DNA of 64,000 nt. Source: Desulfopila sp. IMCC35008 (GTDB taxonomy: Bacteria > Desulfobacterota > Desulfobulbia > Desulfobulbales > Desulfocapsaceae). Of the stretch, positions 33,944-42,438 are shown one piece after another (the first letter of the stretch is position 1; every line of letters begins with the position of its first letter). Made by a program: the position numbers and the translations under genes. Under the pieces are notes generated by a model. The model did not search any database. It was not told where the DNA came from and saw only the letters and a program-made list of their open reading frames with translations. The stretch is from contig NZ_CP050700.1 of the NCBI RefSeq assembly GCF_010646885.2, positions 3,436,501-3,500,500 of the forward strand, written 5' to 3'.

Positions 33944-34270
33944 GAATTGGGGAGGAGGAGCTTGTTGTCTAACTGAAACCATTTACGGTCAGTCCGGCTC
34001 TCTTTATTCCTTGTATGTGACGTTGATCACCCCCAAAGAGTGGATTAAGACCATGGAGTTCATGGGTTTTGATTGGCACTCCTCCCCTTTTCCTTTTCAG
34101 CATACAGATCGCTGACAATCGTACGATCGTGCTCTGCCCCTTATCCGAGTGACACCCTAACTGGATGTTTCTTTTAGAAACAAGCCGATAGCTTTGACTG
34201 CGCCGGAATAAGGGTTCGAAATATATTCTGAGGCTGTCTGAAGACAGCACCCTGGTTGTCAAAGAGCAGT
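33944..34270. other. Non-coding region after the IS110 gene
   Basis: About 330 bases with several small hairpins (for example GCTGTCTGAAGACAGC at 34232-34247) and no gene with support. It may be the non-coding end of the IS110 element. Confidence 0.45.
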
Positions 34271-34660
34271 GTGGCAAATCAGGTAATCCCTATAGATGTT
34301 TGGTGCAGACGCTTACGGCGCTGAAACCCACGATTGAAGACAAAAGTTGGAGCAAACGAGTTCGTTGTCAAAAGATCTGATACTTCGTTGGTTAATCGGT
34401 TAATTGTGACCTTTTTTCGCTTCAATGGTGAATATTATCTCTTGACATCGGAAGGCCATATAGATGTGGCAAATCAGGTAATCCCTATAGATGTTTGGTG
34501 CAGACGCTTACGGCGCTGAAACCCACGATTGAAGACAAAAGTTGGAGCAAACGAGTTCGTTGTCAAAAGATCTGATACTTCGTTGGTTAATCGGTTAATT
34601 GTGACCTTTTTTCGCTTCAATGGTGAATATTATCTCTTGACATCGGAAGGCCATATAGAT
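34271..34660 (+). repeat. 195-base tandem duplication
   Basis: The segment beginning GTGGCAAATCAGGTAATCCC at 34271 is repeated at 34466, apparently base for base, giving two adjacent 195-base copies. Copies without divergence indicate a recent duplication. No gene is inside; it lies where the attC of the acetyltransferase cassette would be expected. Confidence 0.9.
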
Positions 34661-34673
34661 GTTATCTGGAGTA

Positions 34674-35096
34674 TTATTTTATGTTTTTAGATATTACTCT
34701 CAATTCCTCTCTATAACTCCAGCCGCACTTTTCCCAGAACTGTTTCCCAGATTTATTGTTAGTGAATATGAATAGATGGCATTTAGTTATACCTATATCT
34801 TTTAATTTTTCGATACCTGCTTCTACTAAGCCTTTACCTATGCCTCTTTTACGAAATTTTGGCGACACAGCTAAATGATGGATGTAACCTCGCCTCCCAT
34901 CGTTACCGACTAATATTGCACCAACAATTTCACTGTCTAGTTCTGCAATTAAGCTTAGATCTTGGTTGCTATTTAGAAATTTATGAATGTTTTCTTTTGA
35001 ATCGGCCTCGCTTAACCCAATGCCATCACATTCTTTCCATAGAGCAAGGACTTCGTCGTAATGTTTTGGTTCGAATGTATTAAGTGTTGTTTTCAT
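34674..35096 (-). CDS. GNAT-family N-acetyltransferase (cassette)
   Basis: A 140-residue GNAT acetyltransferase using acetyl-CoA. The acceptor side opens MKTTLNTFEPKHYDEVLALW; motif A, which binds the CoA pyrophosphate, is LAVSPKFRKRGIGKGLVEAG (R-x-x-G-I-G), followed by LFIFTNNKSGKQFWEKCGW (motif B, typical end). The start is eight bases from an attC core site at 35104. GNAT genes are among the most common integron cassettes. The substrate is unknown. Confidence 0.88.
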   Translation of the reverse strand: MKTTLNTFEPKHYDEVLALWKECDGIGLSEADSKENIHKFLNSNQDLSLIAELDSEIVGAILVGNDGRRGYIHHLAVSPKFRKRGIGKGLVEAGIEKLKDIGITKCHLFIFTNNKSGKQFWEKCGWSYREELRVISKNIK

Positions 35097-35103
35097 CTTT
35101 ACA

Positions 35104-35191
35104 GATAACGTTAAGCTAACCGGCGCAAAAGGTTGGAGCGACCGCTAGGGAGCGGAAACCTTTTGCGTCCGAGTTCAGCGCCGGGTTAGCC
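35104..35191 (-). repeat. attC-like site D
   Basis: GCTAACCGGCGCAAAAGGTT and its partner AACCTTTTGCG ... GCGCCGGGTTAGC form a long hairpin with unpaired bulges, and core-like GATAACG and GTTAGCC ends. It is the clearest attC of the array and ends eight bases before the acetyltransferase start. Confidence 0.85.
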
Positions 35192-35409
35192 CATTTCCAT
35201 TTATTATGCATAATTGCTTCAATGATTTCTAATAAGCACCTCATCATATATTTTGTGCCATTTTCAATAAAGACAATGCATGTTAATTCAAGTAATCACA
35301 CATTACAATTTTGGAACAAAATATTTGCTGAAGTATTTAATGCAAATAGAAATTTGCAACAGTGTTCTTACAAAGCTATTCTGAAAACAATCTTGTTTAT
35401 TTTGCACAT

Positions 35410-36141
35410 TTATTTGCTGTATTTATTTATTATTTCTTGAATTATTCCGTTTTTATGAAGACGTTCCGTTGCGGCTTTTAGTGCCTCTGTTTTTTTCTTG
35501 TCTGCCGATTTGAGTGAATACTGCATATATGCGTTTTTTGTGTTCAAAATAAGAGCTTTGCCAAACATATCTTTTGAATAGCCCATTCTTTTTTCAGTAA
35601 ACAGAAGTCCCATGCTAGGACCGATCATTGCATCTAATCTTCCGCTGATAACCATTTGTATACTTTGTTCGTAACCATTTGTTTGATATTTCTGTATATT
35701 TTTGTCTGCTGTGAAGGCAGTATCATATTTTGCATTTCGGACTGTTGCAACTGTTTTGCCATGCAGGTCGCTGAGAAATTTGAAATCAGTTCCTTTTCTT
35801 CCAATTACAACATTTTCCAAAGGCAGTATAAAAGCAACTTTCAATGCAATTTTATCATGTTTACTGCTCTCAAGAAAAATTCCGCAGTCTTTGGCTCCCA
35901 TTTCAAGTTCATTTATTAAACGGGGAAAAGGAACAATTATGTTTGTGTATGAAAAACCTGCTTCTTCAGCAATTTTGTTGGAAATTTCATATAAAACTCC
36001 GGTGCTTTTCCCGTCTTCTGCAAAAAAACCGAAAGGCGGCATTTCAACTGTGGCAATTCTAACCGATTCCGAAAAGGCAAAATCGGGTATAAATATTAAT
36101 AAGAACAGAATAAAAAAACATGATAATTTCGTAATAATCAT
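35410..36141 (-). CDS. Periplasmic amino-acid-type binding protein (cassette)
   Basis: A 243-residue SBP_bac_3-type periplasmic binding protein with a signal peptide (MIITKLSCFFILFLLIFIPD, cleavage near FAFS). The mature part begins VRIATVEMPPFGFFAEDGKS and contains LHGKTVATVRNAKYDTAFTA and SGRLDAMIGP. No permease or ATPase is beside it, so it may act as a stand-alone sensor or accessory binder. AAAGGAGGT precedes the start. It lies between attC E and attC D as a single-gene cassette. Confidence 0.82.
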   Translation of the reverse strand: MIITKLSCFFILFLLIFIPDFAFSESVRIATVEMPPFGFFAEDGKSTGVLYEISNKIAEEAGFSYTNIIVPFPRLINELEMGAKDCGIFLESSKHDKIALKVAFILPLENVVIGRKGTDFKFLSDLHGKTVATVRNAKYDTAFTADKNIQKYQTNGYEQSIQMVISGRLDAMIGPSMGLLFTEKRMGYSKDMFGKALILNTKNAYMQYSLKSADKKKTEALKAATERLHKNGIIQEIINKYSK

Positions 36142-36183
36142 ACCTCCTTTGATGGACTTATATCAAAAAATTATGTTTAATAT

Positions 36184-36311
36184 GGGCTAACGTTAAGCTC
36201 AGTGGTTTGAGGATTTAAAGCAAAATATTCAGCTAAAATGGGAAATATTTAGCACCTCTTCATTTTCAAAAAGCCTCCAACCTTAGCAAATCCACTGGAG
36301 CGTCTGGTTAT
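36184..36311 (-). repeat. attC-like site E
   Basis: About 128 bases. On the minus strand it starts GATAACCAGACG and ends CTTAACGTTAGCCC, with pairing arms CCAGTGG/CCACTG and AGGTTGGAGG/CCTCAAACC. It lies between the DUF3592 cassette and the binding-protein cassette. Confidence 0.7.
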
Positions 36312-36736
36312 CTAATTTTTTTATATTTTAAATACAGTAATGCTATACCGATAAATAGAATTGATACTGGAGTTACCCATACGATGAACCAATGATTCAA
36401 AAAAGATATTTTGGGATTCTTTTTATTATAAATAATTGGCACCTTATCTCCAACTCTACGGGATAGAAAGCGATTAGCAAAACCGACTATACAATTATGA
36501 CGACAACCTGATTCATCATAAAAATGAACATCTGAATAATAGACTGTCCTTTCCGTGCTAGGTGCCCTACCACCGCCTGCTGAACTAGCAACTTTGTAAT
36601 TCTGAACTCCTGAGATTTCGCCCAAGGTTTTAATTGAGTTTTTAATAAACACTATTCTATTAATTAATGAAAAAATACCAATGCTTACCAATATCTCAGG
36701 AAGAAATAAAAAGGTATAAATGATTATATTTTCCAT
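36308..36736 (-). CDS. DUF3592 membrane protein (cassette)
   Basis: A 142-residue DUF3592 protein: an N-terminal membrane helix (about residues 5-28), a beta-rich middle (TVYYSDVHFYDESGCRHNCI, then RRVGDKVPIIYNKKNPK, the family motif) and a C-terminal membrane helix (VWVTPVSILFIGIALLYLKY). Function unknown. It starts a few bases after an attC core, with its stop reaching into the next attC. Confidence 0.75.
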   Translation of the reverse strand: MENIIIYTFLFLPEILVSIGIFSLINRIVFIKNSIKTLGEISGVQNYKVASSAGGGRAPSTERTVYYSDVHFYDESGCRHNCIVGFANRFLSRRVGDKVPIIYNKKNPKISFLNHWFIVWVTPVSILFIGIALLYLKYKKIR

Positions 36737-36739
36737 TTT

Positions 36740-36873
36740 TAGATAACGTTGAAATCACCGGCAACCGACGTTAGGCAACTAAAGCTGAATCTTATATGAA
36801 TTTTCTTTTGCCGATTCGTATTGCATTACCGCAAGCTTAAGGTTGTCCGGTGGAATGCCTGGTTGTGTTAAAT
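36740..36873 (-). repeat. attC-like site F
   Basis: On the minus strand ATTTAAC (a perfect outer core) opens the site at 36873, with CACCGGACAACC pairing GGTTGCCGGTG, and CAACGTTATC closes it just before the DUF3592 gene. Confidence 0.72.
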
Positions 36874-37542
36874 ATTATCGTTTAATACTTTGGAGATATT
36901 AATAATTTTCATCTCCTCATCGAAGGATGAATTGTCTGATTTTGCATAGTCAAGAAGCATATGAGTAATCTTGATTAAAGTTTCAATATTCTCACCTCCT
37001 TGACCAGTGGTCATCGCACAAACACCCAAACCCGCAGAAAAAATATAGTTTGATCCATCAAGCACATCAAATAGATTACCAGGTGGATATTTTGATTTCA
37101 TAACCATTTTCCACATAGTTTCATTTATAGCGTCATAAAGATCTTTTGAAACTTGCTTAGATTTTTTTGTTACTTGAATTTTGTTTATATCTGGGAAATT
37201 TGGATCTTTCTCTTGTTGCTTTGAGTTTTGTAAAGATACCCACACTGATTCATTTGGGATTACATTTAGCAAATTATAAACTTCACCATCTTGGTAAATA
37301 GAAAGATACTCTTCTTTTTGGAAAGAAGGCATAACCAAAATTCTAGTAAAATAACCTAAGTTATCAACGTTTTTTTCGAGGAAAAAGTAGCGCTTAAGAT
37401 AAGTATTGTATTCATCAAGGAATTGAAATCCCATAAGGCCATCTGCGCAGGGACGTAAATGATCAGAACTTTCTTGAGATAAACAAGGACTGTGAAAGCT
37501 CAAAAAAGCCACTAATGATATTTGAATTAGGAATTTTATCAT
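36868..37542 (-). CDS. Secreted hypothetical protein (cassette)
   Basis: A 224-residue protein with a signal peptide (MIKFLIQISLVAFLSFHSPC, cleavage near LS-Q) and no recognised domain; the mature protein is mostly helical with three cysteines. It starts 13 bases after the core of attC G and ends in attC F, so it is the first gene of the minus-strand cassette run. Confidence 0.65.
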   Translation of the reverse strand: MIKFLIQISLVAFLSFHSPCLSQESSDHLRPCADGLMGFQFLDEYNTYLKRYFFLEKNVDNLGYFTRILVMPSFQKEEYLSIYQDGEVYNLLNVIPNESVWVSLQNSKQQEKDPNFPDINKIQVTKKSKQVSKDLYDAINETMWKMVMKSKYPPGNLFDVLDGSNYIFSAGLGVCAMTTGQGGENIETLIKITHMLLDYAKSDNSSFDEEMKIINISKVLNDNI

Positions 37543-37554
37543 TTTTTAGAAACA

Positions 37555-37703
37555 TAACGTCCGGAGTGACTGGCAATATTGCCATGATAATGGAGCGTTT
37601 GCGCTTCGATTATCATGGTAATATTGTCCAGTCGACTCCGTGGTTATCGGTTGCGCAGCACCGTTAACCACGGTGGCGGCTGGTTTCCAGGCACTCCGGA
37701 CAT
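37555..37703 (-). repeat. attC-like site G, near-identical to site B
   Basis: Matches 30161-30309 over about 148 bases with only one base of difference seen (GACTGGC against GACTGC). The outer arms are GTCCGGAGTG and CACTCCGGAC. Similarity stops sharply at 37703, marking the start of the cassette run. Confidence 0.85.
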
Positions 37704-38292
37704 GATTTTCGGTATAGCTTATCGTCTGGAATGTCAGTTCCAGAATTCGAATAATTCTACCACAGGTCTGCTAAGTACAACATAAAAAAGAAAAAATAAT
37801 CGAAGAAGTCCGGGAAGTATTGTGAATAAAGCATTATTCTATTCACACTGAGCGTTCTTACTGTGACTGGATTAAGAAGAAGTTCATTCTCTATCATCAC
37901 ATGCAGATATATAGGCAATATTCTTACGGCCTGTTACTCCATTCCTGCACTACCCTGATTTCTGATTATGCTCACCGAACCCGCAACCTTTTAAAGTGGT
38001 ATGGTGACCGATATTCATTCATAATCGTGTAAGTGACAATGAATCTCAAAAAGAATAGATAACCCTGTGGGTTTGATGATGCACAAAAAAGACATCTCTC
38101 GATTCGAATCCCCTTTACCATGCCAAACGCGTATCAGACCTGTATCACAACAAACATATACAACAATCTCACTTCACGATAGGCCCCTCAGTAGGCTTTC
38201 TATCTTTCTACTGCTGCTAATCTAAATATCGAATCATACTTAACTGCCTATAGAAACGGCATTTAACTTGCTGATGATTCCTGCATTTCGAT
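37704..38292. other. Gap before att copy 3, no gene seen
   Basis: About 590 bases. An integron integrase or attI site would be expected here if the array were a complete integron, but no open frame or similarity was found. Confidence 0.6.
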
Positions 38293-38338
38293 TTCCCAAG
38301 ATGTAGGCCGCGGGTTCGACCCCCGTTTCCCGCTCCAG
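38293..38338 (+). repeat. att site copy 3
   Basis: TTTCCCAAGATGTAGG and the following T arm to CTCCAG match the tRNA-Gly 3' end with one substitution (A for C at 38301). It marks the right end of element 2. Confidence 0.88.
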
Positions 38339-38384
38339 TAGATTCAAGGGCTCGCGACACATCGTGAGCCCTTTTTCTTTTCCC

Positions 38385-38520
38385 CAATCCCACGAAATCC
38401 CAGAATTTTGTGAATTTCTTTTGGTACCCTATTGTGGTATAAAAAAGAAAGAGACAGGGTGCCAATTCAATGCAAAACTAAAACTCCTCCTCTCACCTTT
38501 GACAGTAACTCTCGCATAAT
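38385..38520 (-). pseudogene. Eroded integrase C terminus of a third element
   Basis: On the minus strand, in a broken frame, LYHNRVPKEIHKILGF can be read, matching LYHNGVPMTEIQKILGH of the element 2 integrase. It stands at the same distance from an att copy, and flanking bases such as CTCGCATAATTTTC correspond to CACGCATAATTTTC. The rest of the gene is absent. It is the relic of an integrase that belonged to another element in the same tRNA. Confidence 0.7.
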
Positions 38521-38960
38521 TTTCCTGCAAGACCCGACCTTCCCCATAATCCTTCACTGATTACATTCGCACATTCGACATGTTAGTAAAACAGAAATGA
38601 TTAGCTAGGTATTATGCGGCTGCTGTATTGCCGGGGAATATCCGTATTATACATCACTATTAGCTGAAGAATTTCAAAATAATAACTATTTATTGGAGCT
38701 ATTTGATAATGGAAATTCGTATTATACTGTAGCGCTATAACATGGGTATATGCGTGTTTTCATGCAGGCACATTATCCCAATGCTTTCTCCTTGTGGAAG
38801 GAAGTTGAATAAAGTATGTTACCAATTGTAATGCTATATCAGTCACATGCGTTTTCAACGGTTATATTGTGTGTAAACTGAAAATCGAATGTCAAATCAT
38901 ATATACAAATACAACACTATCACTTTGATGCATCATATTAAACGTTAGCTTAAAAGAAAA
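38521..38960. other. Intergenic stretch
   Basis: About 440 AT-rich bases, decayed mobile DNA at the left and a core-like CGTTAGCTT just before the next gene at the right. Confidence 0.5.
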
Positions 38961-39473
38961 ATGGATGTTCATTCACTTCAAGAAAAGTATTTTTATTACA
39001 AATACTTCTTTCATCCTATCTCTGAGTGTATAGACTGGGCGGTCAACTGTTTAGAAAGAAATCAGGATAATGGAGATATTGATATTTCATGCTTGGCTGG
39101 TGCTGTAAATGAAACTGAAGCCGAAGAACATTGCCTAAACATAATTAAAAGTTATAGCCCAAACAGTGAATTTGACAAAGAGCTGTTTTTAGGAAAGTAC
39201 ATATGTCAATTACATAAAGAATTTTATCTTAAATCTTTCGATATTCTTGCATTAGAACTAAAGCTTTGGCGTTTATTTTATGATTTTGATGAACCAGATT
39301 GGTTATTCATGCTTTGCCGAAATTGTGAATATTCAACCGATATGCCAGTATTCGAGATACCATTTCAAAATGAATTTGAATATATTGTGCAACTTTGGAA
39401 GGAAGTAAAATCATCAAAAGAGTTCAATAGCAGATACGACCCTAAGATCTCAGAAACAAATGATATCAGCTAA
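38961..39473 (+). CDS. Cassette-borne hypothetical protein
   Basis: A 170-residue acidic protein starting MDVHSLQEKYFYYKYFFHPI, rich in aromatic and acidic residues with six cysteines; no domain recognised. It starts 15 bases after CGTTAGC and is followed directly by an attC, so it is a cassette in the plus orientation. Confidence 0.6.
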   Translation: MDVHSLQEKYFYYKYFFHPISECIDWAVNCLERNQDNGDIDISCLAGAVNETEAEEHCLNIIKSYSPNSEFDKELFLGKYICQLHKEFYLKSFDILALELKLWRLFYDFDEPDWLFMLCRNCEYSTDMPVFEIPFQNEFEYIVQLWKEVKSSKEFNSRYDPKISETNDIS

Positions 39474-39548
39474 CAAGTCGTTCAACATCGCTCCGTTGCA
39501 CTCCGCTTGGACGCGCAAACAGCGCGCTCCCAGTTAACTCAACGTTGA
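39469..39548 (+). repeat. attC-like site H (plus orientation)
   Basis: Starts AGCTAACAAGTCGTTCAA and ends CAACGTTGAGCC, both good core sites, about 78 bases with a GCGCGC-centred hairpin. This is a textbook cassette recombination site shape. Confidence 0.82.
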
Positions 39549-39761
39549 GCCTCTAGAAAAAGTGTTTTTTCCTGTTTTAAGTATTGATTTTGTTGCATAT
39601 TATAACCTTAGTCCTGAGAATTGCATGTAAAACACCGCTCAACCATGCCGAAAGTGCCGTTAAATAATCGAATTAGCAGATAAACATAGGGGAATCGTCA
39701 AAATTCTGCAAACGACGACCTTTTCCTACTGACTCGTTATGCATGATGTGTTGAGGACAAT

Positions 39762-40619
39762 ATGAAAAGAATTTTATTGGCAGGATCAACGGGTTACTTG
39801 GGAGTCTATATTGCAAAGGAGCTGCAACAACGGTCCTGTTTTTTTAGGGCTATTGCTCGAAACCCAGAAAAATTGAAGAAAAACAATATTGAAGTCAATG
39901 AAATGCTTAAGGCTGAACTGACTGATCCAGATTCCATTAAAGAGTGCTGTAAAGGTATTGATATTGTTATTTCAACTGTTGGTATTACACAACAAAAAGA
40001 TGGTCTTACCTATATGGATGTAGATTATCAAGCCAACATGAATTTGCTGAAAGAAGCCCAAAAAAGTGGAGTTAAGAAATTTATTTATGTTTCAGTCCTC
40101 AATGGTAAAAAGCTACGTAATTTAAAAATATGCGAGGCAAAAGAGCTGTTTGTCGAGCAGTTGAAACAGTCAGAGATAGATTATTGTATTGTTCGTCCAA
40201 ATGGGTTTTTCTCTGATATGTCAGAATTTTTCAATATGGCAAAAAAAGGGAGAATATATCTTTTCGGAAAAGGAAAGTTGAAAGCGAATCCTATCCATGG
40301 TGAAGATTTGGCAACTTTTTGCGTAGATGCTATCGACAAGCCTGATAAAGAAGTTGAAATAGGTGGCCCCGAAACTCTAACTCAAAATGAGATTGCATCA
40401 ATAGCCTTTGATATTTTGGGTACTAGACCGAAAATTACTTATATTCCAGATTGGATAAGGATTGCTATCCTCAAACTGGTCCGGCTACTTACTGGAAGCA
40501 AGGTTTATGGTCCAGTTGAGTTCTTTATGACAGTCATGGCAATGGATATGCTTGCCCCTGAATATGGTAAACACAAGTTGAAGGAATACTTTACTCATTT
40601 AAATAGTCCAAATGCATAA
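39762..40619 (+). CDS. NAD(P)-binding SDR-family protein (cassette)
   Basis: A 285-residue atypical short-chain dehydrogenase/NmrA-like protein. The nucleotide-binding motif GSTGYLGVYIAKEL is at the N terminus, followed by ADP-ribose-contacting FFRAIARNPEKLKK and KKFIYVSVLNG in the strand-5 region; the C terminus has GGPETLTQNEIASIAF, typical of NAD(P)-binding proteins related to isoflavone reductase and complex I accessory subunits. The catalytic tyrosine of classical SDRs is not evident. GAGGAC lies before the start and a GTTATGCA core precedes it. Confidence 0.85.
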   Translation: MKRILLAGSTGYLGVYIAKELQQRSCFFRAIARNPEKLKKNNIEVNEMLKAELTDPDSIKECCKGIDIVISTVGITQQKDGLTYMDVDYQANMNLLKEAQKSGVKKFIYVSVLNGKKLRNLKICEAKELFVEQLKQSEIDYCIVRPNGFFSDMSEFFNMAKKGRIYLFGKGKLKANPIHGEDLATFCVDAIDKPDKEVEIGGPETLTQNEIASIAFDILGTRPKITYIPDWIRIAILKLVRLLTGSKVYGPVEFFMTVMAMDMLAPEYGKHKLKEYFTHLNSPNA

Positions 40620-40668
40620 TTTCGCTCATCAGCCGCGTGGCTTTTTGCGTCGGCTGATGAGCGAAACT
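40614..40668 (+). repeat. attC-like hairpin J or terminator
   Basis: TTTCGCTCATCAGCC and GGCTGATGAGCGAAA are perfect inverted arms. The start, TGCATAAT, is complementary to the TTATGCA at the front of the same cassette. No long T run follows, which favours an attC over a terminator. Confidence 0.65.
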
Positions 40669-41251
40669 ATATTCAAAAACACAAAGTATGGAGGTTATTT
40701 ATTTTTACTAATACCGAGGATCTATTAATTTTATTTGCAATACTTATCCCCCTATTGTTACTAGCATAAATTCACTTTGGTTATGAAATATAAGACAAAA
40801 TATAATCTGATTACCCCTCTTCCTCAGCCACTTTTCCTTGGCACATAGGAGATCTCTCGGGGTGAACACACGTCTTTCGGTACGTGAACGCCGAGTATAC
40901 ATTTCTGACCCTTAAACGATGGATAGAGGACTTAATCATATGTCGAAGTCTACGCTATCTGTGGACTCGTCCCGACCAGACCCGCCTGACTCGTTTCCTG
41001 TACGTCGTCCCGTACCTTCGCACTGCTTTGCTGTAGCAAAACTGCTGCCTTCAGAACTGCCGTTACCGGCAGCCCCTTGCAATAACGCTACGCCCTTCCC
41101 CTCCATCAGGCCTGGCCTGAGACTTGCCTAACCAACTGGAATCATGTATCGTTAGACTCACCATTAAGAGCGTATGCCGTGCCCGGCACTCAACAAATCC
41201 ATAAACTCGGACAGGATCCTAGCATGGCAGAGAGCTATAGCTGCCAAAGGA
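40669..41251. other. Gap with a GC-richer block, no gene seen
   Basis: About 580 bases. From about 40840 to 41220 the composition becomes GC-richer than the neighbours and hairpin-rich (CTGCCGTTACCGGCAG at 41056-41073 region), which looks like a structured RNA or intron/IS remnant, but I cannot assign it. Confidence 0.4.
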
Positions 41252-42416
41252 ATGCGAATTATGATTCAACAACTTTATAGGATTTTACTCCCGTTGTTTT
41301 TTTCTTTGCAACGACCTCTGTGTCTTTCGCCAAAGACTATGATCTTGTTATTCTGAACGGCCGTGTCATGGACCCGGAGACCATGTATGATTCAGTCACC
41401 AACGTGGGTGTAAAAAACGGACGGATAGAAGTCATCACAAAAGATAATATAACCGGTGCCGAAAAGATCGACGCAAAGGGCCTCGTAGTTGCTCCCGGTT
41501 TCATTGACACCCACGCCCATGGCGTAGATCCCTTCACCATTAAGATGGTTCTGCGGGATGGGGTGACTACCGCCATGGATCTTGAAGCCGGTGCGTGTCA
41601 TGTGGGAGACTGGTATGAAAAAAAGGCTAAAGAAGGATGGCAGGTCAATTATGGCACAACATCCAGCCATGCGTTGAACCGAATGATTGTACATGATCCG
41701 GAAACGGCCATTGACGAGCCCGTAGATATGGCTAATGCGGCCCATTACATGCATGCCGCAGGTGAAGACGGCGTTGCGGGCTGGGGGCCATGATCAAAGA
41801 CACTGTCGAAACGATGAACAAGGTGTCACGCTTGCTTGATGAAGACATGCGGCAGGGGGCCCTTGGTCTTGCTGCGATTCCTGCCTACATGGCCAGGGGA
41901 TTGACAACCTATGCATTTTTCGAGGCCCAGCGTGCGGCAGCCCGTTATGGACGTCTTACTGCCGTGCATACCCGTTTTCACCTTTCGTCCGAGCCGCCCA
42001 CAGAAGCCGCCCTCGGTTTTGGTGAAGTATTTACCAATGCATATCTTCTCGATGCGCCGCTGCTGGTGCAACACAACAACGATTACGGATGGTGGGAAAT
42101 AGAAGAAAAACTTCAGCTCGCCCGGGCCAAGGGCCTTAACATGTGGTCCGAGCATTATCCATACGCTTCAGGCGGAACCGTTATTTCTGCAGATTTTCTC
42201 CGCCCTGAAGTATGGGAAGACATTCAGGGTAATCGTTACGAGGAGACCATCTTTGACCCCAAAACAGACAGCTTTTTCAATCGCGAGACGTTTAAGGAGA
42301 CTGTTGCCAGTGACCCTAGCCGGAACATCGTAATATTTATGCCATGGCGGGAGGAGTGGATCAAGTACTGGCTCACCATGCCACACATGGCAGTGGCCAG
42401 TGATGGCCTGATGTAA
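41252..42416 (+). pseudogene. N-acyl-D-amino-acid deacylase-like amidohydrolase, two frameshifts and truncated
   Basis: Three frame segments make up one protein: a signal peptide (MIQQLYRILLPLFF, 41261), then SFAKDYDLVILNGRVMDPET and APGFIDTHAHGVDPF (metal-binding H-x-H of the amidohydrolase superfamily) to 41788, then MIKDTVETMNKVSRLL to HMAVASDGLM. The first break is in a T7 run at 41297-41303, the second in a G5 run at 41783-41787; one extra base at each restores the frame. The C-terminal part expected after AVASDG is absent, and the frame stops where an attC-like CGTTAAGT begins. Probably a secreted D-aminoacylase-type enzyme originally. Confidence 0.72.
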
Positions 42417-42438
42417 ACGTTAAGTTGACAAAAATATT

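Larger units (their letters stand above)
24946..38338 (+). mobile_element. Integrative element 2 carrying an integron-cassette cluster
   Basis: The segment between att copies 2 and 3, about 13.4 kb. An integrase gene sits against the left att, as is usual. The rest is accessory: a truncated transposase, a membrane protease-like protein, a minus-strand run of single-gene cassettes separated by attC-like hairpins, a group IIC intron and an IS110-family gene. No replication or conjugation genes are seen, so it is either non-replicative or remodelled. Confidence 0.68.

Noticed and set aside
40614..40668. Simple Rho-independent terminator
   Set aside because: The stem is strong but no T run follows on either side, and the flanks match the cassette ends, so an attC-like site is preferred.
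40919..41131. Plus-strand frame MDRGLNHMSKSTLS
   Set aside because: Proline/serine-rich translation typical of a non-coding GC-rich block; no ribosome site or family.
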